Origin: Colius striatus
Taxonomy: Eukaryota; Chordata; Aves; Coliiformes; Coliidae
NCBI RefSeq assembly: GCF_028858725.1
Contig: NC_084760.1
Span: 79,614,367-79,678,366, forward strand
DNA: 64,000 nt
Reading direction: 5' to 3'
Shown: positions 13,201 to 25,200 of the stretch, in pieces
Position numbering within the stretch: the first letter of the stretch is position 1
Layout of the letters: each line of letters starts with the position of its first letter
Notes under the pieces: generated by a model
Databases searched by the model: none
What the model was told of the DNA's origin: nothing
What the model saw: the letters and a program-made list of their open reading frames with translations, nothing else
Position numbers and translations under genes: made by a program

Positions 13201-16200
13201 TGAATTTGTCCATCATATACACCATTGGATATGCTCTTTCCTTCTCTGCCCTTGTAATAGCAACTGCCATTCTTCTTGGATTCAGGTAACTGGCGAAGCT
13301 CTGGGGAGAGTGGAGAAAAGCTGTTATGTTTTTCAATATGATAGTATCAGATTTGACAGAAACATTGATAATTTTTTTCCCCTTCTTCCATCAGCTCATT
13401 ATTTCTCTCTCTTATGTCACTTTTGTGTTCCATCCTACAATCATTTCTTCTCAAAGTGCAAGTAAAACTCCTAAATCTTTTTAGTGTTATGTGTACAAAT
13501 GTGTGGAACAGATGATTTTACCAGCTGATATATTTTGTTGTGATATTTTTATATTTCAAATAAATTTCCACTGGAAGAGATGGAAAAAGAGAGTGATTCC
13601 AACATTCCCTCATAGTGTCACCATGCAAATGAGGCACTAGTCCAGGGTGTGAGAGGACATTTAGGACAGAAATTTTCATCTTGCCCTGCTTGGAATTATA
13701 CAGAGCATAAAGCTCAGTCTGTCCTATTTCCCAGCCCTCACATGCAGGGTGTATTTCATTGAAGAAATGGATTTTTGACACAATTTACCTTTTTTGAAGA
13801 CTTTCTGAAATTCTTGTTTCTTTCGCAGTAATGAAGAGAACCTAATTTTGAAACTTGAAAGTTTTTTGTGAAATAAATTACTGTCACCTGGTCAGATTGG
13901 TGTATTGGGTTCATCCAGGTATGCACCAACAAGTTGCATGGAGTGCATAAAAATTAAAGGACTAATAGGACATGTGCCTATTATACACTGAATAGGTTTG
14001 GTTAACAAAAAACAAAAAAAAACCCAACAAAGAAGAAAAAAACCACAAACAGCTTTGGACTCCAACAGAGTGATTCTTTTTTTTTCCCCTCTGTAAATGC
14101 AAGAAGTTTCTTGATTCGATCCAGACTTTCCTGCAGTTTGGGGATGCTGAGCACAGGAGACTGGCATTTAGAAAGCACAAAGGTATGATCCCACTCTGTT
14201 GTGGGAAGGAAGTCCCTCTGCCATGAAGTCCTTGAATCTGCTACTGTATATAGTCAGGTCCTATCATCTCTCTTACATGCTGATGAAGCTTCCTCCTAAA
14301 AACATATAGTTTGCATTTCCTGATACTCTTACTTGAAATCAGGACAGGAACCTTTAGTGCTCTGATCCTTAAGAAATTTTCTTTCCTGACTAAAGAATTC
14401 TTATTGCCAGTTAATGATCATTTGCCCTGGTACCACCCCTTTCTGTTGGCAAGGCAGTCCTTCTCCTTTCCTCCCACCTAAGTGTATATACCCCTTATGT
14501 ATTTAAAAATTTCAGTCATATCTTTTAGCTTCTAGTTTCCAAAACCAAAATGATACAAGCCTTCTAATATTGTACTGCACCTTTTAGCATTGATTTTTCC
14601 TCCTCCTTCCAGTGGAGAAGCATAGGCTAACAATCTCAAAGATTTTAAATGACTACAGAAATGCAGGGACGTGCTCACCCTCTGTGAATGCCACGTCAAA
14701 GTTACGATTTGTATGTGTTGTACCTGCACAACTGTGGGACTCATCTGACAGAACACCAGATGGTCTTGAAGTCTCCAAATGTTTCCCAGGATAAGTACTT
14801 TCTCCTTGTTTCAGCCATCAGTGACACTTTTTGAGGTATCTTAGCAGCTCAAACATAAAGGTCACAGAGCACAGCCATATACTTTTTGAAGGAAGGAAAG
14901 AAGGATGCGCATGGTTTTTGGCAGGGAACAAAGAGCAAGTGTGTCACCAAGAACTGGTAGGAGAGAGAGGAATGTTGATGTCTTGACTTCTGTGGAGAAA
15001 TTCTTTACCCTTTTTTCCTTTAACTGTGAAGCAGGGGTGGAGAAGTATACACACTTGTGTGCTTCAGATTTTGAAAATGAGATTTCAGAGACGTTAAAGG
15101 GATGGAGAGCCCCGTTAAAACTATGACATCAGTCCATTTTGTGCTTTCCTATCTAAATTGTCTATCTGGAGACAACTTGGTTCTGGATCTCGTGAAATAC
15201 ATTAGACCCACCTCTATGTGGATTGCAGTTACTGGATTCTGACTAGAAGGCTCATGGCCTCTCCCCAGTAGCTGTGCAGCCTCAACAAATGGAGATCAAA
15301 ATCTAACTCAGTGATACCAAAATGCTGATCTTCTCCCCTTTTGTAATTAGAAGACCTTTTTAAGTTCTTGGCCTACAGAATCACAGAATCTTAAGGGTTG
15401 GAAGGGATCTTGAATGATCATGTAGTCCAACCCCCCCTGCCAGAGCAGGGCCACCTAGAGTAGGTCACACAGGAACTCGTCCGGGTGGGTTTTGAATGAC
15501 CTTCATATTTGTTTTTTAATAATGAAAGAACAAAGGAAACAATAAATCTCTAATGTCCAATTTTGCATCTTCTGAAAGAAATGGAAGGGAGTCCGTAATT
15601 TCAGTGATGGAAGCTGAATTAAGCCCAGAACTTTATGACTGAAATAATTTAAATAACTTGCATTGCCGGTAGCAGAAATACTCGGTAACTACTTGCAACC
15701 TATTTTCTTCAATTGGCTAATTTACATAATTTTTTCAATCAGATTTAAATGTGTAGCAATTCTGAAGGATAGTGACAAATAAATTCAGGGTTAAAGGAAA
15801 ATAAATACTAATCATAGGCAAGTTTTGAAAGAAGCTATTCCTTATAAGTGATGCAAAAAATTCTATTTAACCTATGAAAAAAATTCTCCTTCCTCTTCAG
15901 TGCAAAGCTGATAACTTACAAATCAAGTTTATTTTTCTACACAAATTTATAGAGCAGTAAAAATAGACATTTAAAGAATAAATTCACTGAAACTCTTGCT
16001 GGAATGATTCCTGTTTATCATGTTACCTGTGTCTTTAGCATCAGAAAAGAAGCATACCTAGTGTAATTTCCTTTGAAAAAAAGTGTGTAAAAACCCTTGT
16101 AGACCTGTAAAAAAATGTTTGTGGATAGGGCTAGTGAAACATTGGTGACACTCTGCAGTTGGATACCATTTACATGAGTGCAGTTTCTTTTGCTGTCACT

Positions 16201-19200
16201 TAACATGCTCTTTTTTGACAAGTAGAAATTTTATTGTCTTCACAGCTGGCTGATAAAATTCAAGAGGATTTTTTTCCTTTGGTCTTTTTTTTTTCCCTTT
16301 CAATTCTGAATGCAGAGGTGAAAATTCTGTTCTGCAGAAAGTATTTACAGTTCCCCCAGGAGGCAATATGAATACAGATTTTTCTTTTGTTGTAAAAGCA
16401 GTAATTTACAGGTGGATGTTTTTTCATTGTGGGTTTGAACACAGACAGAAGCTGTGCTGCACACCAATTCCTGAGTCTTGCCAAGATAACCCTGTACAGT
16501 GTCATTGGGGTCAACTCAAAAAGATTAGATTTGGCATTATGTGAAACTTTTTTAGTCCTTTCAGATGTCTTCTGAAAATTATGATTACACTTTTTAAACT
16601 TTTATGATATTTTCTTTTCCCTGCACACTGATCTGCTGATTTCCCCCAAACTTTCACACTTAAGGATGAAGTTTTGAATGTCTTTTATTTGATAGCCATT
16701 TATTCCCAAAGACAGTTTGAAATCATTATAGCCATTCTCAAGTTATGGGATTTACCTCTGGTACCTCCTGAGTTCCAACAGGGCTCGTTATTCCCACCCT
16801 CAGTCCTATGTGTAATGTTGCAGCTTTTGTGTAGGTAGTGAATCATGACTGGTTCTTCCATTTTACAGACATCTGCATTGTACGAGGAATTATATTCATC
16901 TGAACCTCTTCACCTCTTTTATCCTCCGGGCTATATCCGTCTTTATTAAAGACTCGGTGGTGAAGTGGATGTACAGCACAGCCACACAAGAGCACCAGTG
17001 GGAAGGACTTATCTCATTCCAGGTAGGTGCAGACACTGTAGTGGTTCTCAGGATATTGGAGTCATCGCTGTGGTGTGTCTACATGAGGGCAGGTAGTTTC
17101 ATTTTATACAATGAGGAGTGTACAAAATGCTGTTCTTCAGTCCACGGAGTTTCTCTGAAACCTGTAGCACAATGTACGTGGTTGTTGTTGTGCAACCATG
17201 GGCGTGGTACAGGTAAATAATTAATGCTCTGGCATGTTTCTTTGCCTGTGGGATGTTTGCTTCTACTAGATGGAGGAAACACGAAGAGGTGGATTTTTGA
17301 TGTATAGACACAAATGTCCATATGATACAGGTTCAGTTCTTCTAGTAGTGACAAGAGGACATTCATTTCCCGAAGCCAGGACCTTTTGTGATAGGACTGT
17401 CCATCATGTATAATGACCAAATTAATTGGTGGTTCTTGAAGATCTTTCTAATCTGTTGATAATGGAAAAAAAAAGGAAGCATCTGTTTAAAGTGCAAATT
17501 TGAAAGGAAGAGGCTAATTAAATGTGAATTAATTGAAGGGAGAGGATATACAACTGCTTTGTGAGTAAGATAAGAGCATGCCTTGTCCTCTTCAGATTTG
17601 AAATACAAAATGTACGTGAATGTTCAAAGAAAGGGATTTTCATTATCTGTATATTCCTACAATTCTACAGCATGGGTGCAGCATTTGCTGCTACAATATG
17701 GAGTTGATGTGTCTTCTGATGCTTACCTATTACCCATCTTTTTTTGACACTGCTTAAGCGCTAATACCACATAGTGAGTCTCATATAGTTTTGCATATGG
17801 TCTCATTTGCAATGTATCAATTGGCAGAAAATAACATTGTAATAGTTTGGAAACGTTTGACTGTCAGTCATTCCCTTCTTCAAAAATACTCTAGGCTTTA
17901 TGCGTTCAATAAACGTGGTTTCTACAATAGTGATTTCATCAGATCCAATGAATATATTCATTTGATAATCAGTCTTCATACTTAGCTGAAGTCCTACTGA
18001 CCATGTCTTGTAAATTACCAGCCAAGTGAAATTTTGCACTTAAATGTGATGCACTGGGCAATACTACTGTTCTGTCAAAAAATATTTTGCTTTGGAAAAC
18101 AGTCAGCATTATGTCATCCACTGTTTGTTCCTCAATAGAGAAATTCTCAGCTGCAGAATGTCTGAGTAAGTGAAAAGATTCACTGGCTGCAGCTGATACA
18201 GTACTTTTCACTTGCTCTTCTTTTCATCTTTGTATTGTGTTGTTCAAATTAAAATACATTATTTATTGAGATTAAATGCAGAACATGTAACTTTTAGGAT
18301 TTTTTTTTCTAAGTGGGAATGTTGTTGAAAGTATCTGTCTCCTGCATGTAGCACCTGTTACTGACTTCTGTACTGAGATGTGATTAACTTAGCAAACGTT
18401 GTTTTGAGGAGCAAGAGTAGAAGTGAGAACCGGTCTTGCATTAGTATGCTTTTATTCTCAGCCTCTGTTGCATTCATTCAGACTGTACTTTCTTTTGTCA
18501 CAGGAATCACTCAGCTGTCGCTTGGTCTTTGTGATGATGCAGTATTGTGTGGCTGCAAACTACTACTGGTTGCTGGTGGAAGGCATGTACCTCTACACAC
18601 TGCTGGTACTTTCAGTCTTTTCTGAGCAGAGGATTTTTCGTCTTTATCTCTGCATTGGCTGGGGTGAGTTGATCTTTCCATCTGTCTTGTTTTGACTGCA
18701 TGTGCCATCAGCTGGTGTAATAGGTGCCTATTGTAGTGCAATCCAGTTCAAATCCTGCACCATCCATTCCTTTTTGGTTCCTGATGCCTTATCTTGTTTG
18801 AGCTGGAAGGTGCTGGGCCAGTGCAGCTCCTGGATGCTCACAGCGTACAGGCTGTGGGTTTTTAATGCAGGGTCAGTGCAATACCACAGAGACTCCCCAA
18901 ACCAACAGGAGGCACATGGTACTTCTCCTTCAAGACATCAGCTACCCAGAACAAAATGTGTACAAGTGATTTCAGGTGAGTATGGAGTTTCCTGGACTGC
19001 CCTACTTCATTGCATTCAAAGATGCATTAACTACTCATGGTGCAAAATAGCAGTGGTTCTTTGTATCTGGTCATGGATAACAGTAGACAAGTGGTGGCAG
19101 CATGAGCTAGGGGGATGCAAAGAGACTGATGAACAAGGATCTGCTAGCAGGGACTTGTCAGGTTGGTTATACGGGCAGGGCAGGTGAACTAATGATTGTC

Positions 19201-22200
19201 AGGCAAAAGAGTGGTCAGGTTGATGTACCACAAACATGTGTGTGCTTGATAGTAAGGACTGCGATGTCTTGAAATAAGTGGGTTGAACCAGTAACCTTCT
19301 GTAGAAATGCTAAAGCTTTTATTCTTTTACTGTCCAGTTAGCTTGAAAATATATTACTGTTCAGGATTAATCCTAATTTTGGAATGATCTCTTGCATGCT
19401 TTTATTTTGTTCTCTCCTTTCCCCTTCTTCCTCTTACCCTTATGGTGGAAATCAGGCAACTTTTGGAAAGCCGAAAATAAATACAAGTAAATACTGCAAG
19501 TGCTTATATTAGTTTGAACATTTAAATTGCTTTGACTGTCCTTTCTCTGTGAGTTTGCCAACTGTGAACATTCTAGCAAATTAGTTCACTGGTAGAGTGC
19601 ATTTAAATGGCTTACTGTGAATTCCCCAGTTCTACTGAACAGTTATATATGAGAAGCAAAGGCATTCTGGCATATTGGTAGCAATGAATAAGTGCAAGTA
19701 ATAGCCATTTCCTACTGGAGAGATTTAGTTAAAAAATTCTATATCTTCCATTATTGTTTCATATGGGACATGCAGCAAAAGCATCTTGTATAACATTTGA
19801 GCTTTATATGTTTTAATCATATTTTATGAATAGCCATACCCTCAACTAAAAAATAAATAAATTACGGGGGAGTGTCCTGAAACACTGATTCAAGTCATGA
19901 GGAGAAATGGAAAATAAATTAGAGCAAAATCTAGCTGAATTGTAAGGTTATTGTGTCATTTTATAAGTAAGCAGTAGGATAGTTTTGATCTTAATTATTT
20001 CTAGATAGAGTTACTCTCTTGAAAAAACAAAAGGCAGAAACACAAGATGCTGTTTGGGTTTTGTTCTTCATTTACAATGGAAGTTTTGCTGCTGTATATT
20101 GAATTTCTAGATGAGTTTATGGAAATGAATGGCAGTGCCAGAACTTTACACTAGATATATGGACTTCATGCAAGCTTCCTAGAAGAGCTCTGCCTGTGCC
20201 ATTCTCAGTCCTCATCTGTACAGTTTCTTGCCATTCCAGCCATGGACTATATGTGCAAACCTTGACAATGATTCTCCATCTTCAAATGCAGAAGCATCTG
20301 CTATTTCAGTGCTCCCAGATCAATTATACCAGGTAATGGTTTTGTATCTAACAACTGGAAAGATAGGAAGATTTTTTTTTTTCCTACTCTTTCTTGCTTC
20401 TTCACTGATGGTTCCATTTTTGGGGTCCTCAGGTCTCTCACTAGATGCCTTTCTGCTGTATGCAATGCTCAGGAGATTGGGGTTCTTTTTCTGTTTTCTT
20501 TGAGCAATGTGTTAGCCTCAGCATAATGCTGATGCTTCAGAGAGACAGTAGGTTCCTGTTTGTGCTGGGAAAGTCCTCTCTTGGAAACCATTTATCAACT
20601 GTAAAAAGAAATCTGGATCAAAACCCCAGTATCTGTTTGATTGTCAGAGCTGATTTTATACTCTTAGCCTCTGTCCTGTTAATGAATTGTCCTCTTACAA
20701 GATAATTTCTTATCTTGTTCATCACTTGTCATTCCATGAATATTGATTAGTGGACTTAGTGGGTGTTAGTCATTTGATGTTGTTATTTCTCCTGACTGAA
20801 CTTTGTAATCACTCAGTGACCATACAGCATTGTTTTTGCTGTCTGAATGACTTCTGCAATCTCCTACATGATCACATACATTTGCACTTGAACTTATCTC
20901 AAATGTACATATGAATAAAACTCTGTATTCTCAAAATTTTTGTCCACCTGAGTGTTTGCACATGGTCTTGGTCATGCTATTTTCCCTGTTGTACTTCTTC
21001 CAACAAACAATGAGTCTCAAAATAAACAAGAAACTAGAGTAAAACAGAAGAGGAGACTGAGAGGGGATCTCATTAATATTTATAAATATCTAAATAGTGG
21101 GTGTCTGGAGGTTGAGACACCCCTTTTTCTCTATAGTATCTAGCAACAAGACAAGGGGCAATGGGATGAAGCTGGAACACAAAAAGTTCCGTTTAAATGT
21201 AAGAAAAAACTATTTCACTGTGAGGGTGAGGGAGCCCTGGCACAGGCTGCCCAGAGGGGTTGTGGAGTCTCCTTCCTTGGAGGTCTTCAAGACCCACCTG
21301 GGCACGTTCCTATGTGACCTGATCTAGGTGGACCTGCTTGAGCAGAGGGGTTAGACTGAATGATCTCTAAAGGTCTTTTCCAACCCCTACCATTCTATGA
21401 TTTCCTCAGGTAATCCCAAACAAAACTGTAATGTAAGGGCTAACTTTCAAATAGGTAGAAATGTCCCCACATGTATTTCCGGGCTTTTAAACTGCTATAT
21501 TAAATGGTACTATATGTTTTTATAACAGAGGAAAAAATAACATAATTGTGTAAATACAAAATAGTACTTCTCCCAGTATACGTCTGACGTGATCATTTCA
21601 TCTCAATTCAAAACACAGAAAGGCTAAACCTGCTTTTCAAATAGAAACACGTAAAAGTTACTATACTCAGCCAGTGTTTTCCCAGGTACAATTGGCAGAC
21701 AGTAAGGAGTGAAAAATCAATTAATAAATATTTCCCAAATATATTTTTTCTCTCTGGTAATTTCAGGTCAATTATTAATGTTATTAGGTGGTAGTCCATT
21801 TAGTATCAGCTCAAATGAGTAATTAGTCTTTGCTGTTGTGTTTTATAAGGGGAAAAATGTGTTTATTTCTTGTTATTGTACTTTACAAAAGCTAAAGAAG
21901 TTATAAAATCTTGATAGAGCTAGGGAAACTAATGTAGTTTTACAAATTGGAAGTCATTTATAGCAACATAATGTATATTGATAGGATTCTATAAACCTTC
22001 CTGATTACTTGTGAGGTAACGGTGTTCATGTAATGGCCCCTTCCTTGCTGAGATTTCATACCATACTAGGCTTTGATATGAAAATGTTAATTTTTTCCTA
22101 TTTAATTTAATGAAGAAAATGTCTTAATTATGTCTTTTTTTTTTCTTTGCAAAAGCAGACTTTCGTACATTTGTGGCAATCCTGAGTTCCACGTATCTGA

Positions 22201-25200
22201 CTGCGAAAACAATGGCTTATGCCATTTTCAAAGCTAATGGGGGAATAAAAGCAGAAACACTAACAGCATCAACAAACGAAATTCTGAATAGGCTAATGAC
22301 AGAGCAGGTAGATGAGTTGTTCCCTTCAGTCTGGAGGTCAGCACAACAATAGCTAAGCAGGATGTTGATTTAGCTAGTTATTATCACTTGCCAAAAAACC
22401 AAAAATCAGTTACTATACATTGCTTGTACCTGATGCTTCCTTCCTGTGGCATAAGAGAAATTCTTGCCCACACATCTCACCTTCTAGAGAGAAAAAAACA
22501 TTTGCAGAAGCGGGTAAAGAAAGCAACATGACTATGGAAACCAAGATAATTACTTTTATATTTTGTTTGCTTCTCAGGATGCACAGACTACTCTTCATCA
22601 GAGTGTCCATAATGCCAACTCAGTGTTCATCATGTCTGAGCCAAAGTGGAGTCATTGAGCTTGACACCGGCTTCAAGTAGCTGTGTCAGTGCTGTACAAA
22701 GTACTCTCTGGAGAAGAGCAGTTTATACTGTAACACTGCTGTATACACCTTTCGGCAGCTTTTAGTAGTTCACATTCAGAAGCGGGGAAGAGGGAGGAAT
22801 GGGCAAACAACAGCAACATCCCACAGTGACTATGTGTGACATCCAGGTGGGAAGAATGACAGGAAACAATTTTCAGCACTAAAGACCAAGGAAGAAAATG
22901 TTAATAAAAAGCTAAACATTCTCTGAGCTTCTATGGTAATTTTACACCCAGCTGCATTTGCAGTAGGGAAACTGCCATAAAAAAAGAAATAATTCTCTTC
23001 CTTTCAAGCCTCGGCAATCCAAACTTGCTCGTAGGAAGAGTACTTTGAGGGAATTAAGCTATTAAAGGCAGGAAGCCTGGCTAGGGTGTCAAAATCTACA
23101 TCCAGGAAGATCTGGCTGGAACAGAGCCAGTGAGAAACCTTCCTTCTGAAGCTGAGTGTGAACAAAATGTAGCAACAAGATGCATTCATTTCACTAACCA
23201 CTCCTTGTCTGTTTTCAAATGAAAACTGTGTTTCAGACAAGGATGGGAAAATAGGTTTTGCATCCAGACTGATCTTGGTAGGAAACGCATGTGTCAACAG
23301 TTTATCTTAATTCTCTTTGCTCTTTGTCTTCTGGATTAAACTCTTTCATGCTTTTCCTTTCTTAGAAAGTAAAACATTTCATCTTTTCTTCTCACATCTT
23401 CAGTGCTCTTACTCTTTCTACATCTAAACATAAGGAAAAACTACTTTACCGTGAGGGTGAGGGAACCCTGGCACAGGGTGCCCAGGGAGGGTGTGGAGTC
23501 TTCTTCTCTGGAGGTTTTCAAAACCCGCCTGGATGTGTTTTTGTGTGACCTGGTCTGGGTGAACCTGTTTTATCAGGTTTAACTTTAGCTTTAGGACTAG
23601 ATGACCTTTAGAAGTCCCTTCCAACCTCTACCTCTGTGGTTCTGTGGTAGTCATATTTATATATCACTTCTTTCAGTTCTTCATCATGTAATTTTTGCAT
23701 TCATATGTCAAGCAGTTGATCAAGTCAAACCGTCCTGGATGGCTTCTCAGAGAAAGAGGAGGATTGGAGTTCTTCTGACCGCAGCAGTGTCCTTCTGATT
23801 TGTGTGCTTGATTGTCTCAGATATTGAACATCTCACTATATGGGAAACCAGTGATGTCAGATTACATCTGAAATATGAGCTTATACACAAACTCATCAGT
23901 ACTAAAATGCTGTGTTCAGAGGAAGTCCTTATTTAAGGGTCTCAGCAGGATGGCAGTGCTCTGGTCCTACAGAAACAAATTTACTTCAGGAAGAATCTCT
24001 GGACAACACATGAAGATGAGCAAAGCCACTCTTGCTTCTCATACTGAAATTGCCTTTATGTAAAATGTGGCACAATGCAAAAGTAAACACATTGTGTGTC
24101 TGTAAGGATGAAAACTTACTTGCACATTGAGGTAAGGGAAAGGAGGTGGCATGGAATAGCACCATCTGGTGACATCTTTCATGGTAACTGCTTCTTAGTG
24201 GGCTCCAGAACAAGCCTGAGATTTTTCTCAGACCCATTGAATGAAGACACTAGTTTCTACATGCTGGTATCAGGACATGGTAAATTCCATTAGCAACTGC
24301 CTGAATTGCTCTGCTCTCTGCTCATTAGGGACAGAGGAGCATTGTGAAAATGTCAACCAAATGGTGACTCCTGTGCAGAATTTCTCACAGCATTCTTCTG
24401 CTACCTCTACCCTATCCTGTTATCATTCTGGATAATATCTGGTTTTCCAACTTTTTTTTCTTACTATGCAGACATCTGACCAGGTGTATAATATGTAAGC
24501 TAGAGTGAACATAAGTATGTCGTGTTGCTTATTTATGCAGCGGGGTGTTAAGAAGTTGATTTGGCAGTTCCATTACTTTCTCATAATCTGTAATATATAT
24601 TGTTATCACAGTCTGTAATTCAGATGTCCAGTCCCTTGTCATTTGAAGTTGAGCTTTATTAGCTGAGCTGTCAGCGTTCTTATTTCCTAGTGCCCTTGAC
24701 AGCTTTCATAATCACCATGTAGTGGTCAAAGAGTTTTTGTCCGTTATCAGCCTGCAAGTGTTAATATGGCAGAGGCTATTATGAGCAGGCTGCTGCAGTT
24801 TCTGGCATCTTCAGGAGTGATGCAGTTGTTGTGATTTGCCCAGCCAGCAGTGAAGCACCATGACAGTCTCTTGCTTGGTGCCCCCATTCACCCTCACCCT
24901 TGTTAGGATGGTGGAAGCCCCAGTGAGATGGGAGGAAAAAAGATAACCAAGGATGTTGTGGATTGAGACAAGGGCAGGGAGGGCTCGCTGACAATTCTGG
25001 TTCCAGGCAAAACAGACTCCAGTACTTGGCTTAGAGAGGAAAGGAGGAAAGTTTATTCTACTGCCTACAAGAAATAGAACAGAACAAAAAGCAAAAAGAT
25101 ATCTTGATATCTCTACCTCCTCCCCTATCAATGGCTCAGGGGGGCAGGGAATGGGGGATGTGGTCAGTCTCTCACAGATGGGCTCTGCTTCTTCTGTCTT

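Noticed and set aside
18702..19187. 161-residue + strand open frame after GLP1R exon 7
   Set aside because: No recognised motif and no conserved start. Only the embedded segment with splice-like borders (18871-18975) is kept as a candidate.
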